Below the pieces are notes generated by a model that did no database searches, was not told the origin of the DNA, and was given only the letters and a program-made list of their open reading frames with translations. Shown here in pieces: positions 55,115 through 63,846 of a stretch of 64,000 nucleotides of DNA. The DNA is from Tectiglobus sp965247245 (GTDB taxonomy: Bacteria > Pseudomonadota > Alphaproteobacteria > Rhizobiales > Hyphomicrobiaceae). Every line of letters begins with the position of its first letter. The stretch's first letter is position 1. The DNA lies in assembly GCA_965247245.1 (NCBI GenBank), contig CBDFGV010000002.1:124001-188000 (forward strand), read 5' to 3'. A program made the position numbers and the translations under genes.

Positions 55115-55696
55115 TTACGGAATGAGTGCAATACCAATCAGCTGCTCATGCGCCCAGAACATAAACAGCACATAGAGTCCGAGACCGCCGACCACGGCGA
55201 CAACATCTCCCAGCAGGCCGCCTTTGCGGTCTCCGAGAGGGCCGCGGCTGACTCGGGATTTAACAGAGATACGATCGACGACGGCGTAGGCCAGAAAGCT
55301 CCCGAACAAAATCATCGAGGCCAGGTCACCATTTGCCAGTAGGTGGGCGAGTGCCCAGATCTTGATGGCGACCAACATCGGATGGCCGACGCGATCACGG
55401 ATGTTGCTTGGCATATAAGCTGCGATCAGTAGAACAAAGACCGGTAGCATCAGTAAGAATACAACGTGCTTGATCCATGTTGGCGGCACCCAAATCTGTG
55501 GGTTGGCCGTGCCTGATGTCTGCAAGTCGCCATAGCCCATGACAATCAGCACAAATCCGACTAGCGACACGATCGAGAACAACGCCTGGTAGCCGAGGCT
55601 GCCGACGGTAGAGATAAGTTGGGTGCGTGCCGCCGTTACCACCGGCACCAAATGGATGCCGAAGAAGATAATCAGTCCCAATACGAATAAGCTCAT
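55115..55696 (-). CDS. NnrU-family integral membrane protein
   Basis: 193 residues from the ATG at 55696; the frame is open further upstream, but this start precedes the typical MSLFVLGLIIFFGIHLVP. Five or more hydrophobic segments, with YGDLQTSG, IWVPPTWIKHVVFLLML and the RVGHPMLVAIKIWALAHLLANGD block of the NnrU family split across them. NnrU proteins are linked to denitrification in some organisms, but many relatives have unknown roles. Followed closely by the MOSC gene. Confidence 0.88.
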   Translation of the reverse strand: MSLFVLGLIIFFGIHLVPVVTAARTQLISTVGSLGYQALFSIVSLVGFVLIVMGYGDLQTSGTANPQIWVPPTWIKHVVFLLMLPVFVLLIAAYMPSNIRDRVGHPMLVAIKIWALAHLLANGDLASMILFGSFLAYAVVDRISVKSRVSRGPLGDRKGGLLGDVVAVVGGLGLYVLFMFWAHEQLIGIALIP

Positions 55697-56080
55697 GCGC
55701 CTGACCGATGCTGCTTGTAATCTGTTGTGTTTACCATCCGTTAACGCTAAGCGATGTACGCCGCATGGCAGCTTGCTGCAAGCGCATACGGTGCAGATGA
55801 TATCGATCGCATTCTTTTTTCCGCCTGCCACATCTTTGACAGAGATGTCGATGACAATCCGGCAGATGGAGAGTATATCTTCTAGGCTGAGCAGTTGGGG
55901 ATGAGCTGTTCTGCGTAGTAGATCCAAAGGGCTCGTCAGCCGGGGAGCCTAAAGAGCGCTAGGTATCGCGTTAAGCGCAATAACAACGAGCCGAGGCTGG
56001 AAGTAGCTTTGGTTCAGCGTTAGTGATTTCGATGGTCTGCGTCGCCCGCCTATCGTAGCGTATTTTGGGGGCTTGAATTT
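55697..56080. other. Divergent intergenic region, nothing recognised
   Basis: About 384 bases between the NnrU-family gene and the Ser/Thr-rich protein gene. Open frames on the minus strand continue from the NnrU gene but lack domain features. Presumably holds two divergent promoters. Confidence 0.4.
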
Positions 56081-57451
56081 ATGAGTGCAAACGGGAAACG
56101 CGTTTTGCCCACTACCGCGGCATCGACTGCTGCGCTTGTTCCTTTTTCTCATCCTGGCTATGCCACCGGGCAGCCCGGTCGCAGTGGCGATAACGATGAA
56201 CTGATAGACCAGCTGGTTGGTGGTCTTGTTCAGGCGGATCGCAGTGCCAAAAGCGAGGCCAATTTCTTCAATCAGCGCGAGGATACAGGCAGCTACGGCC
56301 GCACTTACAGCATTGACGATGAAGAGATAGATGAGCCGCCGGTCCCGATCCCATCGACGTGGCAGGCGCCGACCGTTGCCAAAGAACCAAGCTGGTTGGC
56401 TGAGCAGCTTAAAGCATCAGCGTACGGATTTGTTATTGGGCTCTTTGTCGTTATTCCCGCGGTAATGCTCCTAACGGGCCAGACAGAGCGCCTGCCAAGT
56501 TGGGCTGCTGTCACGCAGTATGCGAGTGCCACGGCCACGCAGTTCGGCGTGAAACTCAATCTAGACCAGACCGAACCGACAGGAACGGTCGTCGCCAGTT
56601 CCGAGCCATCGAGCTCCACAACAACGGCCCCACCAAATCCAGCGACGACCACAGAACCTGCAACTTCTGCAACCGGTGAACTGCGCAACACCAGCGCTTC
56701 AGTTTCCAGCAACTCGACTTCCAGCAGCTCGACTGACAGCAAACAGATAAATGTGGCGACGGCCGCACCATCAGCAACAGAGACGTCTGTTTCGGTAACG
56801 TCGGTTGATTCAAACGAGCGCTCTGTCACTGGTAGCGAGACGTCGCCTGGTCTGCCAAACACTGATCAGAAGATCGTGTCACTGACGCCGGCACTTCGGC
56901 CCGTACAGCCGTCTACTGCCCTGTCTTCTCAGCCAGAAAGTCAGCAAGTGGGACAGGACGCGACGGACCCGGCGGCGCCACCGCCAGCTGCTCCGGCCGC
57001 GACACAGGACGAGGCACCCAGCGCATCCGTAGCTGGTGGCTCGTCGACGGAAAATGAGCAAGCCAATGCGCTAGCGGAAGCCCGGGCCAGTGTGCTCGCA
57101 AGCAATGACACCGTATCCTCATCGACCACCACGAAAGATCCCGAGGCGGAAGCGAACGCGGGTAGTCAATCGGGCAGCGATGCCATGCCCGATGCGTTGA
57201 CGATCGAGACTGCGCAGTTCTTGATGAAGAACGGAAAAATGAAGGACGGTCGTGTGATCCTGGCGAAGCTTGCCAGCCGTGGTCATGCCGCAGCAATTTT
57301 CGCCCTGGCAGAATCGTTTGACCCCAACGTGCTGGCGTCCTGGGGCTCGAGCGGCATGGTTGCGGAACCTGAAAAAGCTAAGATCTTCTATTCGATGGCG
57401 CTTTCGCAGGGCGTTGAAGCCGCCATTATGAGGCTCAAGGGCCTCGAGTGA
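56081..57451 (+). CDS. Single-TM protein with long Ser/Thr/Ala-rich linker
   Basis: 456 residues. An acidic cytoplasmic N-terminus (IDDEEIDEPP) is followed by one membrane segment near 116-132 (FVIGLFVVIPAVMLL), then about 230 residues of low-complexity Ser/Thr/Ala/Pro/Glu sequence, and a C-terminal folded module (TAQFLMKNGKMKDGRVILAKLASRGHAAAIFALAESF) resembling Sel1/TPR repeats. The layout suggests an envelope protein presenting a repeat domain in the periplasm. No named family recognised. Confidence 0.82.
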   Translation: MSANGKRVLPTTAASTAALVPFSHPGYATGQPGRSGDNDELIDQLVGGLVQADRSAKSEANFFNQREDTGSYGRTYSIDDEEIDEPPVPIPSTWQAPTVAKEPSWLAEQLKASAYGFVIGLFVVIPAVMLLTGQTERLPSWAAVTQYASATATQFGVKLNLDQTEPTGTVVASSEPSSSTTTAPPNPATTTEPATSATGELRNTSASVSSNSTSSSSTDSKQINVATAAPSATETSVSVTSVDSNERSVTGSETSPGLPNTDQKIVSLTPALRPVQPSTALSSQPESQQVGQDATDPAAPPPAAPAATQDEAPSASVAGGSSTENEQANALAEARASVLASNDTVSSSTTTKDPEAEANAGSQSGSDAMPDALTIETAQFLMKNGKMKDGRVILAKLASRGHAAAIFALAESFDPNVLASWGSSGMVAEPEKAKIFYSMALSQGVEAAIMRLKGLE

Positions 57452-57472
57452 GGCTTCCTTACTACAGCAGGG

Positions 57473-57503
57473 AATCCGGCTGCCGTTGCTGAGCCGGGTT
57501 TCT
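57473..57503 (+). terminator. Possible rho-independent terminator
   Basis: AATCCGGCT (57473-57481) pairs with AGCCGGGTT (57492-57500), a 9-bp stem with one G-T pair and a 10-base loop, followed by a short T-run. It lies 22 bases after the stop of the Ser/Thr-rich protein gene. Confidence 0.4.
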
Positions 57504-57570
57504 GGCAAACTTCTGGAAATCGAAAGCGTCCGCCTACCTGATTGAAGAGAATCGCTCTAGCCATTCTCTT

Positions 57571-58374
57571 ATGGCTGAAGCTCGGAAAATTCAGGTTCCT
57601 GATTCGGTTGTTGATGCAATCAGAGACCAGTTTGAATCGTCAGTACCTGACGCGCCTGGCAGCGGCACCGTTGAGCCGATGGTGCGGCAACCGAGGATCG
57701 AGCGCCGGGTAGCTTCAGACAGGCCAGATGCCGCCTATGAGCTACGAGACACGACACAAGAAGCCGAACAGCTGAAAAAGAAGCTGATGAGCGATTGGCG
57801 CCTCGTCAAGCGGGCGCGCTTCAATGCTGCAAAGCGGGTCCGCAATCGCCATGAAGCTGGACAGTTCGCCTTTGCAGTTTCCGGGATCTACGGGTTTCTG
57901 GTTCCGCTCTTCCTGCTGCAGTTCGACAGCTATTTGACGACCTTTGCAGGCATGGTCATTTCATTTGTGGCAGCGGTTGCCGGCGCATTGTCCTTTACGA
58001 TCGCCATCCAATACCAGCAGAAAGACTTCAAAGGCCGGGCCGCTCAACTCCACGAGTGCGGCCGGAAAATTAACAACCTATCGCGCCACCTGAGTGCCAC
58101 CCCGATCTCGCGGACCGAAGACCTTAGACCCTTCATTCACCACTACGACGAAATCCTGGCTCGCTGCGAAAATCATGATGAGATTGATTTTGCTCTGGCC
58201 CGCCTTACAGACAATCCTAAAAAACTGAACGCACAAGATCTGGCAGAGTGGAAACGGGAACGCTGGATCCTGAAGTTCAGGTTGTACCGACAGACATATA
58301 CTGTTTGCGCTATTGTGTGGCTGCTACCGCTCGTTATTGGCTGCATTATTTGGTGGACTCTCGCGCCTAGTTGA
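57571..58374 (+). CDS. SLATT-like two-TM protein
   Basis: 267 residues. The central region KKKLMSDWRLVKRARFNAAK, RVRNRHEAGQFAFAVSGIYG and the two hydrophobic segments near 98-118 and 122-145 follow the SLATT pattern (two TM helices after a basic RFNAxxR helix). A helical cytoplasmic tail with YDEILARCENHDEIDFALAR and a third hydrophobic segment at the C-terminus follow. SLATT proteins are predicted membrane effectors in nucleotide-linked conflict systems, often beside a SMODS cyclase or SLOG sensor; none is seen here. A role in defence is only suggested. Confidence 0.65.
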   Translation: MAEARKIQVPDSVVDAIRDQFESSVPDAPGSGTVEPMVRQPRIERRVASDRPDAAYELRDTTQEAEQLKKKLMSDWRLVKRARFNAAKRVRNRHEAGQFAFAVSGIYGFLVPLFLLQFDSYLTTFAGMVISFVAAVAGALSFTIAIQYQQKDFKGRAAQLHECGRKINNLSRHLSATPISRTEDLRPFIHHYDEILARCENHDEIDFALARLTDNPKKLNAQDLAEWKRERWILKFRLYRQTYTVCAIVWLLPLVIGCIIWWTLAPS

Positions 58375-58601
58375 TCACCGTTTGCACGGCCTTGATCTCA
58401 AGCCGTCATTGGCTGACTGGTGAGCTCTCAATGCCTTCTTAGAAATGTTTTTGGTTTTGTGACCCAGGTAACAGCGGGATCTCGCAATCCGTTTCACTCT
58501 CCACCCATCAACGGCGGCAAGCGCTATTCGTGCCGGTCGCCCAAACCTAACGCGATGGAGCTGGTTTCCCTCCATCGAAAGAAACGAACTGGAGAGTAGA
58601 C

Positions 58602-58910
58602 ATGAAACTCAAGTCAATCCTCGCAGCTGCTGCAGCGCTGTTCGCTGTCCTGACCGTATCCGTTTCGGGTGCTCAGGCTGCTGGCGCAAGCGGCGTTGCC
58701 GGCCTGAAGAGCGCTCCTGCGTCTGCTGCCGGTGTTGTCAAAGTTCATCACCGCGGTTTTCGCCGGTGGCGTCGCTTCCGTCATTGGCATGGTCATCACT
58801 GGCGTCGCCACCACTGGCGTCACCATGGTTGTGGCCATTACTGGTGGAAGTGGAAGAAGACCGGTTATTACCACTGGAAGCGTAAGTTCTACCGCTGCAA
58901 GTACTGGTAA
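58602..58910 (+). CDS. Small secreted His/Trp/Arg-rich protein
   Basis: 102 residues with a GGAG site upstream. A clear signal peptide ends near SGAQA/A (residue about 26). The mature part, from residue 48, is almost only His, Arg, Trp, Lys, Tyr and Gly (HHRGFRRWRRFRHWHGHHW and on). This composition resembles small envelope proteins of alphaproteobacteria that may bind metal, but no function is known. A strong terminator follows. Confidence 0.7.
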   Translation: MKLKSILAAAAALFAVLTVSVSGAQAAGASGVAGLKSAPASAAGVVKVHHRGFRRWRRFRHWHGHHWRRHHWRHHGCGHYWWKWKKTGYYHWKRKFYRCKYW

Positions 58911-58986
58911 TACCAACTTCTAACCGATAGGATTGGTGGCGTCGCGCCCTTCCCTCCCCCTCCCGTCCACGGCGCTGCCATCCGCG

Positions 58987-59024
58987 AGGCCCTTTCGTCA
59001 AACCGACGGAGGGGCCTTTTGTTG
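58987..59024 (+). terminator. Rho-independent terminator
   Basis: AGGCCCTTTCGTC (58987-58999) pairs with GACGGAGGGGCCT (59005-59017) in a 13-bp stem with two G-T pairs and a 5-base loop, followed by a T-rich tail. It ends the small His/Trp-rich protein gene's transcript. Confidence 0.85.
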
Positions 59025-59174
59025 TTCGGGTCAACTTGTATCGCTGTAGCGCGAACACGAGTGTGGTCCGAAACAAGTTGCGCAAACGGTCTAACGCTCG
59101 GCATGCGCCAGAAAGAAAGATATCGCCATGTCTGACACGACTGGTCGCAAAGACGGCCTAATGGAGGAAACTGA

Positions 59175-59567
59175 ATGCGTTCATTTTATCGAGTTGTGAT
59201 CATTCCCTGTCTGTTGGCTGTCGGATTGATCGCATTCGCCTCGGCACCACAAGCGCTTGCCGGAGCCAAACATACACACAAGTCTCAGCTAAATACCGAT
59301 CACAAACACGACCACGAGGTCGAGCTCAGGCATGGTGAGATCTCGGTGATCGAAATTGATGCCAAAGTCGGGGAGATCGTGAAGATCATCTATGATGATC
59401 ACAACGGGGTTCACAAGCTCTATGCCAAGGAAGGCAACTATGAGTTTGATCTCAGCCACATGAAGCGCGGAGATCACTACGACCTGAAACTGGATCACGC
59501 CGGCACGATTTGGGTACGTTGCCATGAGATGGATCACATGACCCTGGTCATCAATGTCACCGAGTAA
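59175..59567 (+). CDS. Periplasmic cupredoxin-like protein
   Basis: 130 residues with a strong GGAGG site before the ATG. Signal peptide to about residue 29 (SAPQALA). A His-rich stretch (KHTHKSQLNTDHKHDHE) follows. The type-1 copper ligands fit: His80 in NGVHKLY, Cys116 and His121 in VRCHEMDHM, with Met119 or Met122 as axial. GEIVKIIYDDHNGVH matches cupredoxin strands. It could bind copper for electron transfer or storage; the extra N-terminal His cluster is unusual. Confidence 0.78.
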   Translation: MRSFYRVVIIPCLLAVGLIAFASAPQALAGAKHTHKSQLNTDHKHDHEVELRHGEISVIEIDAKVGEIVKIIYDDHNGVHKLYAKEGNYEFDLSHMKRGDHYDLKLDHAGTIWVRCHEMDHMTLVINVTE

Positions 59568-59603
59568 TGAGAGGCACCGGAGACACGTCTTGAGGCATAC
59601 TCG

Positions 59604-60068
59604 TTATTTCAAATGACGGGCAGCCTCATCGCGACCTTCCAGCTCTGCCTTCTGCTTGTTGATGAACTTGGCAAGGCGCTCGGGCGGGAAGCCAAGTCCG
59701 AGTAATCCGGTGGCAGAGTTTGCGATCTCTGAATAGTGCGCGATTTTTCCGTTCTGCAACTGGCAAACGGCAACGCCCTCGAATAAGGCACGCCGTCCTT
59801 CGGCGCTATCTAGCTTGGATTCATAGCTAAACACATAGCGTGCATAACCGACGTTGCCGTTGTCGACCGGGTCATGCATATCCCACCGGAAGTTGCAGCC
59901 GTCGCGGTGGAAGTAACTCTCGATCATGTCCTTTATCTGCGCGCCTTGGAAGGGCCCGTAGAAGACATCATCGTATATGCCATCGTCCGTGAAGCAGTCG
60001 GCAACGGCCTGCCCATCACCACGTGCCGCCGCCGCAGCCATATTCTGAATGAGTTCTGCAAATGCCAT
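59604..60068 (-). CDS. NTF2-like / SnoaL-type protein
   Basis: 154 residues. AAAAARGDGQAVADCFTDDGIYDDVFYGPFQGA is the common NTF2-like beginning (split here: DCFTDDGIYDDVFYGPFQG), and VGYARYVFSYESK, LFEGVAVCQLQNGKIAHYSEI complete the cone-shaped fold. The family includes ketosteroid isomerases, hydratases and small ligand-binding proteins. It lies 29 bases after the enoyl-CoA hydratase gene on the same strand, so both are likely in one catabolic operon. Confidence 0.8.
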   Translation of the reverse strand: MAFAELIQNMAAAAARGDGQAVADCFTDDGIYDDVFYGPFQGAQIKDMIESYFHRDGCNFRWDMHDPVDNGNVGYARYVFSYESKLDSAEGRRALFEGVAVCQLQNGKIAHYSEIANSATGLLGLGFPPERLAKFINKQKAELEGRDEAARHLK

Positions 60069-60097
60069 GTCGGCCCCTTTGCTCTGAAATAGGGGAA

Positions 60098-60886
60098 CTA
60101 GCGCCCCTTAAAAGTTGGTTTGTTGCGATTGGCAAACGCATCGATACCGTGGCGACCATCCTCGGTGCGCGATGTCTTGGCAATACTCACAGTCTCGTCC
60201 TCGAGCTGCGTCTCCATACTGGCGTTAAAGGCTGTCAGCAATAAACGTTTCGAGCCGCCGTAGGCTTTTGTTGGACCAGCAGCGAAGGTTGCTGCCAGCT
60301 TGCCTGCTTCAGCCATCAGCTCATCTCCTGGGACGACACGGCTGACAATGCCCCACAGTTGCGCTTCATCGGCAGACAACGTTCGATTGGTCAGGACCAA
60401 CTCTTTCGCGCGCATCAGACCGACATGTTTGGCGAGGAAGTAAGTCGAGCTGCCATCCGGCGTCAAACCAGATGCGGTATACGCAGAGACGAATTTGGCT
60501 TCTGGAGCGGCCATCACATAGTCACCCGAGATCGCCAGGCTGAACCCGGCACCAGCCGCCGTTCCATTGACCGCCATGATGACCGGTGCATCCATGCGTT
60601 GAAAGCGTGTGATTGCCATGTGCAGCGGCGTTGCCGTTGCTGTCAGAAACGCAGCGATGTCCTGGCCTTGTGCGTTAAACTCCTTGAGGTCTCCGCCGGC
60701 GCAAAACATCTTGCCCGTTGCAGTTACGATGACCGCACGAATGTCGCTCTGCCAATCACAGGTGTTGGCGACTTCGAAAAGCTCTTCCCCCATTCGTTTG
60801 GTTAGGGCGTTAGCATTATCCGGTCTGTTAAGCGTGATGGTTGCGACGCCGTCAGTGACGTCGAAGTTCAATGTCTCGTAGCTCAT
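60098..60886 (-). CDS. Enoyl-CoA hydratase/isomerase family protein
   Basis: 262 residues. TITLNRPDNANALTKRM, MFCAGGDLKEF (oxyanion-hole region) and VNGTAAGAGFSLAISGDYVMA place it in the crotonase family. The canonical hydratase Glu pair is not obvious, so isomerase or another crotonase activity is possible. Cytoplasmic; transcribed with the NTF2-like gene. The start ATG at 60886 fits the fold. Confidence 0.88.
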   Translation of the reverse strand: MSYETLNFDVTDGVATITLNRPDNANALTKRMGEELFEVANTCDWQSDIRAVIVTATGKMFCAGGDLKEFNAQGQDIAAFLTATATPLHMAITRFQRMDAPVIMAVNGTAAGAGFSLAISGDYVMAAPEAKFVSAYTASGLTPDGSSTYFLAKHVGLMRAKELVLTNRTLSADEAQLWGIVSRVVPGDELMAEAGKLAATFAAGPTKAYGGSKRLLLTAFNASMETQLEDETVSIAKTSRTEDGRHGIDAFANRNKPTFKGR

Positions 60887-61224
60887 GTTGCGTCCTCCCA
60901 GATCCTTACCAGGACTTTAGCAGGACGCTTGCGCGGAGAAACCGTGTTGGGCATCAGCGACCGGATGGGTGACAGCACTTCTCCTATGCTGGCAGCTCTT
61001 GCGGCGCATCCCTAATTCCAGGGCAGATAACGTCTCAGACGCCGCAGCGATGAACTTTCCCTGAACGGCGTGTTCAAAGCGCGTGCATGTCGCAGATGTT
61101 TGATTGGTTGTGACAACGGCGCACGCCCGATTTGGTGAGCGCCTTCAATGACCACAGCACCAGATCTGAGCAAGTGCTCGATCCGGCAAATGTCAGGGAC
61201 CCAGGCGTCCCTTGGAGATGTAAA
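60887..61224. other. Intergenic region, nothing recognised
   Basis: About 338 bases between the divergent crotonase-family and LprI-like genes. No tRNA, riboswitch or clear promoter pair seen. Confidence 0.35.
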
Positions 61225-61602
61225 ATGATTAAGACACTTTCGAGCCGCAATGTGCTCCAGGCAACCGCAGCTGCATTGCTGCTGACCATGGCTGCATCAA
61301 CTCTCGCTGCCACATCTGCGAATGCTGCAAGCCGTCCAAGCTTCAGCTGCCGATCAGCCGATCACATCACAGAGTATGCTATTTGCAGCAGCTGGTGGTT
61401 GGCTAAACTCGACCGCCGTCTTGCCTACTGGTACGGCCGTTCAATGCACCGTGCGCGCCACTTCGGATACGCTTGGTCCGAGCGCCAAGAACAACGTCGG
61501 TGGCTGCGCCAACGCAATGCATGCGGTGGTTACAAGAAGTGCATTGCACGCAAGTATCGTCAGCGTATCCGCGTGCTTCGCAACCGCGCAACGCACGTTT
61601 AG
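61225..61602 (+). CDS. LprI-like (DUF1311-type) secreted protein
   Basis: 125 residues from ATG 61225. Signal peptide to about residue 34 (ATSANA). The mature part matches the Cys-containing LprI N-terminal pattern: FSCRSADHITEYAICSS, LAKLDRRLAYWYGR, QRRWLRQRNACGGYKKCIARKYRQRI, with four Cys expected as two disulfides. Relatives include lysozyme inhibitors, but most are untested. Two hairpins follow its stop. Confidence 0.78.
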   Translation: MIKTLSSRNVLQATAAALLLTMAASTLAATSANAASRPSFSCRSADHITEYAICSSWWLAKLDRRLAYWYGRSMHRARHFGYAWSERQEQRRWLRQRNACGGYKKCIARKYRQRIRVLRNRATHV

Positions 61603-61733
61603 GCGGCTGATGCTGCGTACCAGGGCCGACGAGCTCTGGTAACATCGACAAGGGCAGCATCGCTCCTTCGCGTGATGCTGTACCCACAAAACGAGTTGGT
61701 TCGGATGAGGTCTTGCGACCTTGGGTAGTCCTG

Positions 61734-61766
61734 CAGCCAGCGAGCCATCTGCTCGCTGGCTGTTTC
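61734..61766 (+). terminator. Strong hairpin, probable terminator
   Basis: CAGCCAGCGAGC (61734-61745) and GCTCGCTGGCTG (61751-61762) form a perfect 12-bp stem with a 5-base loop, followed by TTTCGCTT. A weaker hairpin (CAGCATC/GATGCTG) lies at about 61653-61680. Both separate the LprI-like gene from the transporter gene. Confidence 0.65.
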
Positions 61767-61888
61767 GCTTCGACCTGTTGTCAGCGCATATCAGCCAGAA
61801 TGTCCGTGATGCTAGATTTCCGGTGCAAACCCACGTATGGCTGTCTCCTTCGTTCGGCAACGACCATCACCTACACCCAGAACCCGCT

Positions 61889-62806
61889 ATGCAGCAGCGC
61901 CAGCAAACACACGCCCTCGGATGGCTGACCAACAACGGCGTGTTGTTGGCCATCATCTGCACATTGATCTGGGGTGGGAATGCGATTGCCGGCAAATTCG
62001 CCGTTGGCAACATTTCTCCGCTGATGCTGACCATGTGCCGATGGCTGATTGCGGTTGCGATCATGTTGATTGTTGGCTGGCAACATCTGCGCGATGATTG
62101 GCCTGTCATCCGTCAGAATCTGGCCTACCTGTTCTTTGCCGGTGCACTAGGTTTTGCGGCGTTCAATGGCCTGCTTTATACAGCGCTCAAGTACTCGACG
62201 GCGATTAACATCACGATCCTTCAGTCGGCGATGCCGATGTTCGTGTTCCTGCTCAATTTCCTCATATTTGGGCTGCGCATGCACTGGGCGCAGGCGCTTG
62301 GATACTCGATCACCCTTATCGGTGTTCTTCTGGTCGCGGGACAGGGTGACATTGCACGGCTTGCCAGCCTCGACATCAACTTCGGTGACCTCGTTATGCT
62401 GGTTGCCGTGGTAGTTTACTCGTCTTATTCGGTGGCGTTGCGGGCCAAGCCAGATATGCACTGGATGAGCTTTCTGACCGTACTGGTCATGGCCGCTACC
62501 ATTGCCTCGATCCCAATGGCCGCAATCGAGTATGCACTTGGCGAAACCATCGTGCCAAGTAACCTGACAGCCTGGTCGGTTGTGCTTTACACGGCGCTGT
62601 TTCCATCGATTGTGTCGCAAGGTTTCTGGATCCGGACGAACGAACTGCTTGGCGGCAATACGGCCAGCCTATTCTTTAACCTTGTCCCGATTTTTGGTGC
62701 ACTTCTGGCTGTATTGATCCTTGGTGAGACTTTCCATCTCTATCATGCTATCGCGCTGACCATGGTGGTTGGCGGCATTGTGATTGCCCAGCAGCTCTCC
62801 AAGTAA
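61889..62806 (+). CDS. EamA-family drug/metabolite transporter
   Basis: 305 residues from ATG 61889; the frame extends upstream without features. Ten hydrophobic segments in two EamA repeats: VLLAIICTLIWGGNAIAGK in the first, LGETFHLYHAIALTMVVGGI closing the second, with ILQSAMPMFVFLLNF between. DMT-family exporters move amino acids, purines or other small metabolites across the inner membrane. The substrate cannot be inferred. Confidence 0.88.
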   Translation: MQQRQQTHALGWLTNNGVLLAIICTLIWGGNAIAGKFAVGNISPLMLTMCRWLIAVAIMLIVGWQHLRDDWPVIRQNLAYLFFAGALGFAAFNGLLYTALKYSTAINITILQSAMPMFVFLLNFLIFGLRMHWAQALGYSITLIGVLLVAGQGDIARLASLDINFGDLVMLVAVVVYSSYSVALRAKPDMHWMSFLTVLVMAATIASIPMAAIEYALGETIVPSNLTAWSVVLYTALFPSIVSQGFWIRTNELLGGNTASLFFNLVPIFGALLAVLILGETFHLYHAIALTMVVGGIVIAQQLSK

Positions 62807-62915
62807 CCTTTCCATACTATCATCGATGTCATGATGTTTCGGCAGCGGCGTTGCCCGCCGCCTGCTTGAGTTGTAGCGTCGCCAACCAGTGTCAGATTTG
62901 ATGCGGAGGGTATCC

Positions 62916-63803
62916 ATGGCGCAAGCATACACAGCAGGTGCAAGCCGCAACTGGCCGTTCGAGGTCAAGCCTCTGCATGCAAAGTTTGGCTGCGAGATCA
63001 TCGGTTTGCCACTAGCCGACGCCGTAGCCCCGGCGATGTTCAGCAAGGTCTACGAGGCTTTTCTGGACTATCAGTTATTGCTATTCCGCGATGTAGACCT
63101 GCCGCCGGCAACGCAGGTCGCGTTTGCACGCTGCTTCGGCGAAGTGCAGGTGCATGTGATGAACCAATATCACGGCTATGACGCACACCCGGAAGTCTAC
63201 AAACTGACGAACCTCGATGAAAACGGGCAACCCAATGGCCGACATCCGGACAAAGGCACGCTGCACTGGCATACCGACGGTTCGTGGCGACCAAAACGCG
63301 GTCTGGCAACGATGATGTACTCCGAGGTTGTACCCAGCCAAGGCGGTCTGACCGAGTTTGTCGACATGTATGGCGCGTACGAGCGTCTCTCACCGGAATG
63401 GAAAACGCGGTTGGACGGGCTGAATGCCATTCACAATCTCGATTTTTCTCGCACGCGCCGGCATGGCCATGAACCCATGACCGCCAAGCAGAAAGCGGAA
63501 GTGCCACCTGTCCCCCACCCAATTGTTCGCGTGCACCCGGAGACCGGTCGCAAGGCGATTTATCTTGGTGATCATGCTGAGTCGATCGAAGGTATGGACT
63601 ACGATGCCGGTCGCGCACTGATCGAAGAGCTCACAGCGCTGATTGCGCCGGACGATCAGGTTTTTGCGCACACGTGGTCGCCGAATGAGTGTATAGTTTG
63701 GGACAATCGATGCCTGCTGCACCGCGCTACGCCGTTTGACACGGCAAAAGAAATCCGGGTGATGCGCCGCTGCACCACGATGGGCGAGACCCCTGCTGCG
63801 TGA
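62916..63803 (+). CDS. TauD/TfdA-family 2-oxoglutarate dioxygenase
   Basis: 295 residues from ATG 62916, chosen for the GGAGGG site just upstream; an earlier in-frame TTG/ATG adds nine residues. Metal ligands His119 and Asp121 (HWHTDGSW) and His269 (LLHRATPFD), with Arg284 (VMRR) fifteen residues later as 2-oxoglutarate ligand, match the TauD family. Family members oxidise taurine, 2,4-D or alkyl sulfates. It is followed by a flavin monooxygenase gene in the same direction, so a small catabolic operon is likely. Confidence 0.88.
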   Translation: MAQAYTAGASRNWPFEVKPLHAKFGCEIIGLPLADAVAPAMFSKVYEAFLDYQLLLFRDVDLPPATQVAFARCFGEVQVHVMNQYHGYDAHPEVYKLTNLDENGQPNGRHPDKGTLHWHTDGSWRPKRGLATMMYSEVVPSQGGLTEFVDMYGAYERLSPEWKTRLDGLNAIHNLDFSRTRRHGHEPMTAKQKAEVPPVPHPIVRVHPETGRKAIYLGDHAESIEGMDYDAGRALIEELTALIAPDDQVFAHTWSPNECIVWDNRCLLHRATPFDTAKEIRVMRRCTTMGETPAA

Positions 63804-63846
63804 TCGCGCAAATGCCTACAACAAACCGACGATGAGTGAGATCCAT

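Noticed and set aside
56305..56862. Long minus-strand open frame opposite the Ser/Thr-rich protein
   Set aside because: It is a by-product of the low-complexity codons on the plus strand; its translation is Val/Ala/Glu repeats without a domain.
62916..63803. Link between the TauD-type dioxygenase and sulfoquinovose or sulfate metabolism
   Set aside because: The enzyme has the TauD fold, but its neighbours are a transporter and a flavin monooxygenase; nothing ties it to the glycan locus 10 kb away.
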